This document shows positions 24,301-35,785 of a stretch of DNA of 64,000 bases, one piece after another (position 1 is the first letter of the stretch; every line of letters begins with the position of its first letter). Source of the DNA: Branchiostoma belcheri (Eukaryota; Chordata; Leptocardii; Amphioxiformes; Branchiostomatidae); contig NW_017802769.1 of assembly GCF_001625305.1 (NCBI RefSeq), positions 1-64,000 of the forward strand, in the 5' to 3' direction. The translations under genes and the position numbers were made by a program. Under the pieces are notes generated by a model, which was not told the origin of the DNA, did no database searches, and worked only from the letters and a program-made list of their open reading frames with translations.

Positions 24301-27300
24301 TAGTTCCTTGGTTCTAAGATTTTATCAGGAAAAGCAGTTTTTCCCATTTAGATAGTGTGTTCAAATGATACCAAGGTATCAAAATGGTGTGGCCTAAATA
24401 TTACTAATACTACATATGTCTAAAATCCATACAAGAATTGACAACTGCTGGAAAGGTACTTAGAGAGACTTTTTTTCACCAGAGTTTGAATTGGAATTAG
24501 AACATTTTGAATTTTGCCTCTAGCTATTCTACAATAATACTGTATTTCAGTCTTGTAAAAACTACTGGATTATAAAATAAGGGGGAATGCTTTAGTTTCT
24601 GCCACCACATCCAGAAAATTTGTTAAATGGCGTAATTACATGTACCCTACAACTATGCAATACTATACAATTGCGTATGACAAAGACAATATTTTAGATT
24701 TGCAGGAGCACGTTTGAAAGCTTTTGTTTCAACATGCAGGATTATATATTAATATATATCAGTCTGGTAAGTTTCTTCCATATCTAGTGAGTAGTATTTA
24801 GGTTCTGAATTATGCGGGGGGTTGATGGGTTGATGGAGAACTAGAGTGAAAGGTAGACAGCAACAGACACTTAGTTCAAAGCTCAGAAAAAACTACCAGT
24901 ACTAAAGCATGTGCAGCCTTCAGATAAATGTAAATGCACTATAGAAATCCACATCAGCTCTGTTACACAAATATCATGATGAATTTGATCATTGATGATA
25001 ATGCCTATTATGCCATCTTGGTAAGTGAAGGATATGCAGCAAAGATACTTGATGAGAAGGAGGTAAAAAATCTGTAGTTTGTTCAGATTTTAATTTCTAC
25101 ACGTGGTAGAAAGGAAATCCAACTTGTACTGAGAACATGAACAATTTCATTTATAAATTTAATTGCGATTTGAACAGCAAACCTCCAGTTTTTTTTAAAA
25201 AGAGTTTTACAGAAATTTATTGTACCTATATCATTAATGCATAATCACAATACAGGCATCATACTTTGGGCTTCTAGCTAATTAGCAAAACTAAGAAAAA
25301 AGGTGTTATTGGTGACAAGTCTCAATAACATCATTCCAGTGCATCTAGCAACTGAAGGTGCCATGCGTCAGAAGGTAAGGGAGGTGGAGACTGGACCTTT
25401 CTGTCGGGAGAGTCATGTTTGATGGAGTTTATGGCCTGAACCAGAGAGGTCTCACAGCAGGAAAGGACAGAACACAGAGGCAGGAGGATGTTGTCTGATG
25501 GCCGGGAGGGGGAGGGGCCAGTCGGCTGACTGTGGGGGCCAGACAACACCCGGCTCAGGGATTCCCACAGTCTTTTAACCAAAGCGTGGAGGTGGGGATG
25601 GTGTGGAGCAACATTGGACTGTGAATATCTATAGCATCTATGTGGACAAGATGGTGCATTTTGCCTTGCCATGCCCTAAGCGAAACGCTAAACCAAACTA
25701 GAGGATGAATAGATTTTTTCAATGACAGTTTTAACTACAGTGTTGAGAACTCTCGCTTGTTATTCCTGCCAGTATCCCCTTCCCCCTCCATGCTTTTAAG
25801 TGACTGTGGAAAACTCTGACAAAATAAAGAAAGAAGAAAAACAGATACTACATTGACTCTAAGCAGTTATGATGAAGTGGTGGATGTCTTGGGAACACAT
25901 GATTTCACAAGCATATAGAACAAACTGCATGGCATATCGCTAATAGCATCATCTGCAATGCTAATAGGAACTAGTACACAATCTGCAATGCACAAACAGC
26001 ACAATATTCCACCACCACCAAGTACATAGGTCTGAACTGACACCAGAGCAGTGCACTGCACTATGCTGACATTCCAGCTACTACGATTGGCAGAAAACAG
26101 GCTAGACAATCACCTGTATGTAGTGTCTGCTGGGCTCTATAAAAACATTATGTTTCTTCTCCTGGAAAGTAAAGAACATGAACACAGCTCAATTTGAGGA
26201 AGGCTTTGCTGAAATTTTTATGCTTTCACAAAAGCTCAACTATCCAAGCTTATACAAATTTACAAATGTAGGCAATGATCAAAAAAAGGGATGGATAGTC
26301 AAATACATGATTGTACTACAAGTTCAAAATATAACCAGCAATTTTACATTCATGCAATGAGAGCATGATAGAATTTGAGATGTACCACCTTGACCCAGCA
26401 TGTTAGCACCTACTAGTGTCAGTTCAGACAAACCTCATGACATGACTACTCAAACAAAGCTGTGACTAGGAGGAAGCCTCACCTTTTTATACAGTCACAC
26501 TCCAGCCAATCCTTTATCTACTAGTGTATTATGTAATTCTTTGTGTAACATTTTTTTCGCATACAACATATTGTATGGTACAATTCAGTTCACTTCCCAT
26601 AAAAATTTAGCCTTGTCTTATTATAGGTAATGAATGAATGGTGGAAAATGCTCCAAGTGTCATAGTTAGTTTTCACTAATAAAAATATTTCAGTCTACTG
26701 TATGCTTCATAAACATAATCATACATTATGAACTAACCAACAAAACAAAGAAGACATGAATTTTGTACTTTATAAACAAGTCTTGGATTGGCTGTAGAGA
26801 AAGGTGAGCTTACTAGTTGAGTTGCTGCTACATGGAAGTCTAAAACCAGCCTAATTTGTTACACTGATTTTGTCAGCTAACACAAAAAGCTGCTGCCACC
26901 CTGCATGCCACCACTACCAGCCACCGCCAACACCATGCCTCCTGCCACGTGCACCGCATCCTGCTCCTTTGGCCACCCCCCTTCACAAGTGGTCCAGTCT
27001 CAAACATTGCTGCCTGAGACTTTCACTACGCCACACAGTGGTGCAAAGTATTACTCTAATATTAGAAGTCTTGGGAAAGCAGCACCGCCACAAAAACCAT
27101 GAGTATAGCCAGACACCAGACACCACAACCAGTGACTATATGATGTAAAACTTGCCTGAGTGCAAACTGTGATTTGGCACTTGAGCATGCAAGCGTGCAC
27201 GCTGATGTAGAGATGGGATGACTTGGCACGGGGAAACAACTACCACTCAAAAATCTGGATCACATGTTCCAGTGGTGGAACATACTGGCTTGGGGAAGAC

Positions 27301-30300
27301 CAGGGATTTGGCGAGGGGGTCTTTTTTACAGGGGACTGACTGGGAGATTCTGATGACTGATTGTTAAGGACTAAGTTTTGGGGTCTTGGCTGGCCTGTAA
27401 CTGGTGTGGTGGTGGTCGGTCCTGACCACTCCCTGGCTGTTCGTGGCGTGACTGGACTTTCTGGGCTATGTTGCAAACAAAGAAATTCCATGCCTCATTT
27501 CTTCGATCTTTAAATACTTCAGACTTTCAGTACATATTTTGAGCTATTGAAAAATGGTTGCTCTAGTAACCTTGTGACACCTGCACTTGGGAAGTTTGCG
27601 AGTACATTTCTGGGGTAGATTTCCACCTTGGAGGGGGTCCATAACTTTTTTGTTTTTTTGCTGCCACAAAGCCCCCAAAATAACCTCATGCACAGCTTTT
27701 GTTTACACTAAGTGTTCATTTATTCAGGCAACTTGAAGGAAACCCATCACCAAAATGGATCCAAATAAATCTCTGCTCTGAACCTTATACCCTTAGAACA
27801 TGTGATCCAGGCTTGTGAGTGTTAGAAAAATGCCAGTGTTAGTACATGTTGCAAGAAGCAGCAAGATACAAACTAGACTTACCTGGGTGAATTTGGCCCC
27901 TTGCTACCACTACTCCTTCCTGGCTGCTCTTTCACAAAATTTCTACATGAGGCCAACTTGGATTCCAGTGCCTGAAAGAAACAAAAAACAATTTTCAGAG
28001 CTCTTCAAAAAGGAACTCAAAATCTAGCTATCTTAACAGGGTAAAAATGAACCTATGTTCCACGTACATGAATGGTGCATGGTGACTTTGTGGTGACTTA
28101 CCCCTACTTTCCTGAGCAGGTCTCCTACGATGTTTAGAGCTGAAATGCGAGCGGACGGCGTGAGTGGCGTGCTACCTGAAGCAGCACCGTTCATCTGGGA
28201 AAAGCTTCCTGTGGTGAAAAATAGATAAAAAATCAATGCCATGAGCTGAAAGTATTTGTATGTGGCAAAGATCTTTCATTGCAACTCTGTTTATCTCTAA
28301 CGTTAGAGAATCCTGTTAACACCTCGAAAACACACTCCCCTTTGACACACTCAACTAAAATGATAACATATTGCTGTACAAATTGCTGTAGCTCCGATAT
28401 TGTCTTAAATTTCATTTTACTATTTGGAGGATTTTATAACAATCATTTAACATTGTGGGTTCTATTGGTGCACCAGCCATTTTCATTTTATGTCCACATT
28501 TTGACGTTTTATTTTTGTTACCCCCACATTATGTTATTTATGTTTCATGAGCAAAGGATCCTTATAAGCACAATACATGCTTTCTGTCCAATGCTCACAA
28601 ATCTATGTGAATAAAATAGAAATAACACTCGATCGGGAAGATAAATTTATTGTACAGTCAGGGTAACATTACCTCTATGTGGAGGTGGCGTGCCAACTGG
28701 AGGCGTTGTACTGATGCCCTTCTCCAATACTGCTCTGTTATCTGGCATACTGATGGGAGTTGGTCTGCTTCTCCTCTCTACTTTATCGTTGTCTGGTTTC
28801 TCCTCATCCTTATCTTCCCCTGCTTGTTCTTTACTGGTTGATAGTGGTGATGGTCGTACGTTGAGCTCCAGCCTCAAGTCTGCAAGAGAAAAAACAGTTC
28901 ACTGTTAGTTATCTTTCCACTTCTGATCAGCTTTTAGTTTACATTTCTCACAGAACTGCGATGTCTCTAGAATGGGACAAATAGAGCAAATCTGGTCTAA
29001 GTAATATAAACAAACTTTTGTGGGTCAGGGAATTTCTACCCTTTGCCTTGTCAACAGCTGGACCTTATCTGAAAACAAACTCTCCTCACTGTTAACTGTA
29101 AAAATCTTGAGCCCAATTTTTGGAATCCCTCTCAGTCTTATAACAACTATTGTCAAAATGGTTTCTTCAGTCTGAAAGCAAAACAGTTGGACAGGAAATA
29201 CACTAAATGATTCAACATCAAAAGGCTGTTAACTCCTTCAAAATATTTGCAACAGGCCTCGCTTAGGCATATGCAAATTCTAATCTTCAAAACATGTAAG
29301 TTAGCTGTAGCTACCAAATAAGAATTACAGCTTGAAGAATAAAGATACAAACCTCTGGCTTCATCCTTTAGCCTTTGTATTGTCTCCATTAGCTGATCCT
29401 TCTCTTCAAGTTCACTTTCAAGAAAGGCATTTCTCTCAATTGCCTGAAATAAGACAACAAAAACAAACCAGTAACACACGTTGTTGACAAAAGTGTCCTA
29501 ATCAATGATATTCATTTTTCAGCCACAGACAATATTGTTTATATAAGACAAATGATCCCTTCTTGTGTACATCAGTAGATGTTCAAATTAGTTTCCAAAA
29601 TCAATACATCACATAATACTGGCACTTAGGTTGCATTCTGTCTAGTCTAACGATGCCTTAAAGTAGTGCAAATCAAACATCACTGCTCATATACAAAATG
29701 ACATCAGAAAACTGCAGAACCACATTTGTATGCATGCTAGAAATACTACGGTTGTCCAATTTCATCTAGAAGTACATGTATATCTGTTTGAGGGCAAAAT
29801 CCAAAATATTGTTTACCTTCCACACGACTCCCAGTAGGAGGTCTGATCCCCTCATCCATAATAAATGAGCTTAGCATTGATTTTGTGCAACTTTGCACGG
29901 CAGAATCAATTTGCCCAGGCTGGCAAGCACAATTTGGCAGCAAATTGAAAGGAAGCTGACAGGTGTAATATTTCACTGACATACTCTTTGATGCTTATTT
30001 GCTTTGGCAGACTGACAGTTACCTTTATTAAAAACTGCAACACTAATTCCAAAGGTTGCATCGGTAGTATGTATTCTTCATAATAATATACTGTTGACTA
30101 GATTCATTAAAACTGACAGGCCATTTACACTACATGATATTTTTGATCACAAGATTTACACCTTTATGTTTAATTTTCTACTATATGATCAATTATTATT
30201 GCCCATGATAAATTGTAACATTTACCCACCTGATTTAATCTTCCATCGAATTCCTCTAGAGATACAACAGTTGCTCTTTTGGCTCTCTCCAGATCGTCAT

Positions 30301-33300
30301 TGATCTGTTCCAGCTCCCGTATGTACTTGGCCATTTCTTCCTTCATCCCCACCGTCTGTGCCAGATCGTCCTGTAACTGTGTGATCTGCTGGTGACTTTC
30401 TCTCTGACAGATTTCCAGCTTTTCCTGTGGAAAAATGTTTTATAGCTCATACAAAGATAGGAAACAAAAGATGACAAGCATAAGAACATTTATACTAGTA
30501 TCACTTTACTTTTAACGATGAGTGGTTCATACAAGAAATCTAGCAGCTTAAATATAGAGGCTTAAATATAGAACTTGTGGTAGTTTTGGTACCATGAAAT
30601 GGTTGTTTGATTTAGATTTTTACAATTCAGTCTTGCTATTTTCAGGATGAAAAGAATCCCCAGGGACCTTTATCCAAAGATCTTGATAAAGTGACTTCAA
30701 GTACATAATTTGTAAACAATTGTTAACTTTCAGGTCTACTTAGCATTTATAGGTTACAATTAAATTCTGCTTGTCAACTTCCATCTTGACATCCATTATA
30801 CCAAGTTATCCCAAATAGTTAAAAACATGGTCGCCATGTGAAATAATATGGAGCAAACATGTGCACTGACTAGCTGACATGGGGGGCGTGAAACTTATAT
30901 ATGCACATTACATCATGTCAGAGTGTATATATAACATACCGGCTCCTGAAAGCAAACATTACATCACTTCCAAGGGGGAGTGATCTTATTGGCTTTTAGC
31001 TCACGCAAGTTTATCACCCGCAAATATGGCTATCGTTAAGAATTACAACATTTCTGTGTCAAGGGACCTGATATCGACCTATAACTAACAGCAGGCTTTT
31101 AGGCGTGACTCTAGTTACTAGTTGATAGTATGCCTGCTACTGTATTAATGGTTTCAATATTGAAAACGTTGGGGAGGGGGGCACAAAATTTGCTTTTAGC
31201 TACCACCAGCAAACTTCATTGGAAACAAATTACCAAGGAAAGACTTTCTACAATGACAAATCCTCTGGTTTCAAAACATTCTGTCAATGGTTATAAGTGT
31301 TTCAGTTGGGACAGAGTAGACAAAAAGCATTTTCTGGTGTCCACAAAGCTGGTGAATGACGAACGTATAAAATTTCATTAACACAATGGTGGTAAGTAGA
31401 CCATGTCCATCATGTACCTCAAGTGCCTGAAATAGAGACAGGTACCTTTTTATGGAAAGCTATTGGGGTTAAACAACTTATGTGTGATGTGTTTTACATA
31501 ATCAGTTGTCCTAACGACATAGGATATGAGCATGTTATGCTTCACAGATAGAGAATACAGTTACAACGTACACTTACCATTCACGTTAAAAAAGAGACAA
31601 CGAATAGAAAAAGGCCATCAATTAATGACAACTATTCTAGATGATTGGCATAATTTGTAATTAGATGTTGTTTTGTATACCACATGTACATGTATGTAAA
31701 TGACTATCATGATCATTGAAATATCACAATATGCAGCAAGACGTTTTCCTGATTTCTATGTCTGACAAGGCAAAACAGTACTTTTGGTATAGCTAGTATT
31801 ACTAGTATTAATACTATTATTTCCACAAAAATTACCTTTAATGACTCTACTTCCATCTGTAGTCGTTGACAGGAGTTCTGCAGGTCTCTGTTCTTCCCCT
31901 CTACCTGTTCCAGTTGTGCTTCCAACTCAGCCTCCAGCTCTCTACTTTCCTCCTGGAATTCATCAAGTTCGTCCCTTGCATCTTTCACACTGAATCAGAA
32001 AGAAAAGACAAAAATCATCCTTTGTATCTTATAACATCATGGAAGGCATATCTGCAATGGTCACTCTTTGATTTAGTTGGCTGTCTTGGCTTTCCTTTTA
32101 AATACCTTAGATATCTTTGGCATCGAGTTAGCAGCTCACATGATGTTGGCAACAAGGTCAAACTATATGTTTTACATTCATCATCTGTGTGGATTGTGCT
32201 AGAAAAAGATTTTGATTGTGTAATTGTATGTACGTAAGGAGTGATGTACATGTAGGTCATTAAATAGCACACACGAGATCATGACTACCGGTTAGATGAT
32301 TTACTTTATATCTCTTAATGGTATCTTTTGGTATCAAGACTAGGCTAGATCAGTTAAGAGTAACAGTGTACAGTCCATGGTTCACTCCTTGGTAAACCTT
32401 TCTCCAGTGGATGGTACTAGTATTCTACAGCCCACATGATGGGTCACCTGATAAAAAAGGGCTGGAGGCAAACCTGTTGTTACAGTTACATACCTGCAAC
32501 ATTTACACAGCAGGCCCTTGCCTCCCCTTCACAACCCTGGCCTCACAAGGGTACTTACTGAGGAATTGATTCGACTTAGGTTAATCACTATGTACTACTG
32601 CTGTGTATGCCTTTAAAAGGCTGAACTGCAGCATTGAGCAGTCATGTGTATCACCTACTTAGTTTAGGCATCTTTCCAACTTATCCCATGCCAAGGCATC
32701 TGCTAGTTAGCTGGAATTTTCTGAGAATTTCACAGAAACTTAACCTCTCCTGTAAGTAAAAACCGAGAATGGACTCCCTACAGACCATTACAAGCCATGG
32801 TGAATGTTTGATGTCAGACTGGCCCCATTCTTGTCATCAAGCAGCTTTTTGGCAACAAGGATCTGACAGCTCATGACAAATTTGGCACTAGAAATGGTAC
32901 TTTCTACCTTATGACTTGCAAATGTTTCTGTTGATTGTGCACTTTGACTGCATTAGGTTCTTGTGTGAGTGAGGCAAACTGTAGCAGCGAGGATGCTATT
33001 CAGATAATAGCCAATATTGTATAGAATGATTTTGCTGTAATGTACAGTACAAAGTATCTGTACAAGTAGCGATGTTTAAAACACAGACAACACATGATCG
33101 TGCTGTTAATGTGGCTGAAATGATTACAGTGACAGATTTTTCACTGACTCCCAGCCACTGAAAGGGCGTATGCATGTACAAGTCTATGAAATTGAGTTAC
33201 ATATAATATTCTAGTGTTCTCAGAGATATTTGTACTGGAATCATTTGCTTCATCATGGGTATACAATATGCTGAGCTCCTCACATTTTGGTAAACTACAG

Positions 33301-35785
33301 TGCAAAGGAACAAGGCTGCCTTGAAATGTAACCAATAACACAATGGTGATTTCAAGGTATGCAGCCCTGGGGAACTTCACCCCCTACATAAGTCACCTGG
33401 TCACATTAACCACACATGCATGCATACCGTCACCAAAACAGGCATTTCAATTTGAATGGTCAATGTTTGAATGTTTATATGTTTCTGACAGTGAGTTCTG
33501 TTTATGCTTCTTTGGCTGTTTGTGTGGGGTAGTCTACAATTTGAAACATACCCTCTCTAAATATGTTTACCTGCCTGTCATATAAGACAGTGCCATCAAG
33601 GTTGACTGCCTACTGTACTGTCTTATAATATATTATAGAGATGTGAGCTTTGACACCTACTTCTTAGGTGGGGACCCCCTAGGGTACTTGATCCTTTCAT
33701 GATGACTTCACCGCCCCTATCCTTATTGACCTATGCCACCTAGGGTGCCTTCATGCTACCAATATCTTATCCTTCCTCACTCCCCCAGTAACATTACATC
33801 TTTTGAAATTCTGGTCTACTATGTAATAGCATTACTACTACTGTCAGTAGAAATGGACTCAATTTTTAAGAAAAGATTGTTAGGAAAAGACAAGCTCCAC
33901 TGTAAGTGCCTCCCCAAACATTTGACATTCCACATCTGTACTTGGTTATTATGGCATGGTAATTGACAACACTCCAAACATTAACATGTGGCAGAGCCTG
34001 CATAGAGAGAATTTTACACCAGACGATAACATTCAGTACAGGTTGCATGCCACTACTTGTTTATTCCATGTTGTGACTTGTCCTAAATAGTAAGCATAAC
34101 TAGATCTCTTGTTTATACTGCTGGTTTTTATACAACATCCAAATGCAGTCCAGATTTACAGCTACATCATGTATCTTGACCGTGTCTGACGTGTCAACGT
34201 CTTTTTAGGGAAGGGAATGGCAGTGATAATTCTTCTGTAAGTCGCCAGTATTGGGAATCCTTTGGGATCCAAATGAGCAGTATTTTGGAACTAGGGAAAA
34301 AGTACAGGTTTAGAACATTATACAGTTATGAATATGAGAGGGACTTTTGCTTAGGCAGCTTATCTTTTAGTTTTAGTACCCGGAAGTCTGGATGTGGTGT
34401 GACGTACTTCTATATTTGCACAAGATTATGTGGATAGCTACCAAATACTAGTAATCATACAATGATTGATAAAATATACCGGCATGTGGCCTCTTGGCGA
34501 GCTGGCTGTGTAAATATCATATTACTAGCTTATTATATCACAAGCATGGAAAAACTTTGGCGTGGAGAAAGTCCTTGACAGTTTGCAATACACATGACTA
34601 CTGGTCATGCCTATCTAGTTTCACAGCTGATCTGAATCTGCTATATGTAAATGATACACTTGTTGTTGCATATGATCCTGGTAACAACAATCTAAATGTC
34701 CATATACACAGTAGACAGCAATAGTGTTTTCTGCGTGTAGCATCAATGGCATTAACTTAAACCATTTAATGATGCTCATCTATAGATCTACATCTGCTAC
34801 AAGAAAAAGGCTTATAATTTACAATACAAGGCAATGGTTATCATTTGCCAGATCTGTGGTGTTGTTCCTCCATTCAGTTCTTTTCTACTGTTATGTATTG
34901 CTCATGGTAAATGCCAGTCTTTTTGGCTTCTAGAGTGAATGTTGTTATTGTTTTTTTTCATCAGTGAAAAAACTAAGCATTGTTGGTAATAATGTTAAGA
35001 TTGTAATCAATGATAATGTGATCAATAATGCAAAGCAGTAGGAAATTAAGGAAGAGTACCATATCTACGTAAGTAAGACTTCCTCTTTTGTCTGGTAATC
35101 CTGACACCCTATTGTCACTAGTAGTTTCCATGATTTTCATCCGACAAAACTTACTGCAGGTAACATGCAGGAGTTTCACACCAGTTGAAAGCAGTTATTC
35201 ACACCACTTGCCACACTTTGGGGCTAACTGATAATGTGGTCTTACATGATTACCATTAGAACAAGGAAGGCGCAATTAAAGGTATTTAGACCTACATTAC
35301 AGGTGTTGTTACTATGTTTACCTGCGTCACTAAAAAGTCGTCTGCATGACAAAAAACTAAGCTTGTCATCTCAGCAATCTGTCACTTTGCTCTGTTTCTT
35401 CTTGTTTCAGACGATCTTTTCCCTGCCTTAAATTAAAATCTGAGGTACCACATTGGGCGGGAAGCTTGGAATGTTTTTCCAGAGATAGTTGAGGCGACTT
35501 TTAATCGTGATGTCATGTCGTTAGGCCTCGTGATGAGGGATTTTTTTAAAGTGACCCACCCCCCACCCACCACTACAACGTCAAAACTTCGACACGTAGA
35601 CAACCAAACGGCAAAGTTTAGACTCCCACTACGAATATAATTCTTTCAAAACGTATCCCAGGTGTAATTTGAAAAGACAGACAAGCATTTAGAAGTTACC
35701 TTTGTCTTAATTCCAACGCTAGATCTTTCCAGTACTTGATCTCTTCCTCCGGACTAGAGAAACTCGGTACCTCCTCGTCGTCCAT
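21352..35785 (-). CDS. NDE1: NudE neurodevelopment protein 1 / NDEL1 orthologue
   Basis: Eight minus-strand coding exons with matching phases give 332 residues: 35785-35700, 31989-31836, 30424-30230, 29443-29353, 28879-28673, 28208-28102, 27971-27883 and 21421-21352. NDE1/NDEL1 scaffold LIS1 and cytoplasmic dynein in mitosis, centrosome function and nuclear migration. Family blocks are clear: [15 protein letters not shown] at the N-terminus, [14 protein letters not shown] and [18 protein letters not shown] in the coiled coil, and [20 protein letters not shown] followed by [15 protein letters not shown] in the C-terminal half. The terminal exon ([20 protein letters not shown]) resembles the GKRLxxx...SAQGVVK end of the long human NDE1 isoform. 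Human NDE1 is about 335-346 residues. The gene predates the vertebrate NDE1/NDEL1 split, so the single symbol is a convenience. It is divergent from MARF1. Confidence 0.9.
21422..25330. other. NDE1 last-intron sequence, no further exon seen
   Basis: AT-rich intronic sequence between the NDE1 terminal exon and the candidate exon at 25331. No splice-bounded frame with family similarity was found on either strand. Confidence 0.45.
25331..25628 (-). CDS. Candidate coding exon, unrecognised
   Basis: An open minus-strand frame ending in TGA encodes a protein-like stretch ([50 protein letters not shown]) with GC-rich, codon-like composition unlike the AT-rich surroundings. An acceptor at CTATAG|A is in phase with NDE1 exon 7 but has a poor pyrimidine tract. 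It could be another NDE1 3' end, a terminal exon of an unseen nested gene, or a retrocopy. I recognise no family. Confidence 0.35.
27240..27465 (-). CDS. NDE1: NDE1 alternative last exon
   Basis: On the minus strand the acceptor CAACATAG|C gives a phase matching exon 7. It encodes 74 Ser/Pro/Thr-rich residues ([16 protein letters not shown] to VIQIFEW) and then TAG. Splicing here would give a 384-residue protein. A weak donor (GAGTG|GTAGTT) in the correct phase could instead make it an internal exon feeding the 21352-21421 exon. Human NDE1 also has alternative C-termini. Confidence 0.55.
27883..28879 (-). CDS. NDE1: NDE1 exons 5-7: C-terminal regulatory half
   Basis: Exon 5 is a Ser/Pro/Asp-rich linker with many SP and TP sites. 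Exons 6-7 hold the most conserved C-terminal helix of the family ([20 protein letters not shown]). In vertebrates this half is phosphorylated by CDK1, CDK5 and Aurora A and binds CENP-F and dynein; the helix is retained here. Confidence 0.85.
29353..35785 (-). CDS. NDE1: NDE1 exons 1-4: N-terminal coiled coil
   Basis: Residues 1-175, rich in Glu, Leu, Lys and Gln in heptads. This corresponds to the dimerising coiled coil that binds LIS1 (family residues around 100-155) and the dynein intermediate chain through the extreme N-terminus. The ATG lies in a short 5' exon followed by a 3.7-kb intron. Confidence 0.88.

Noticed and set aside
26870-27148. Pro/Cys/His-rich open frame on the plus strand
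   Set aside because: Low-complexity composition, no splice-bounded limits, inside an NDE1 intron; no similarity recognised.
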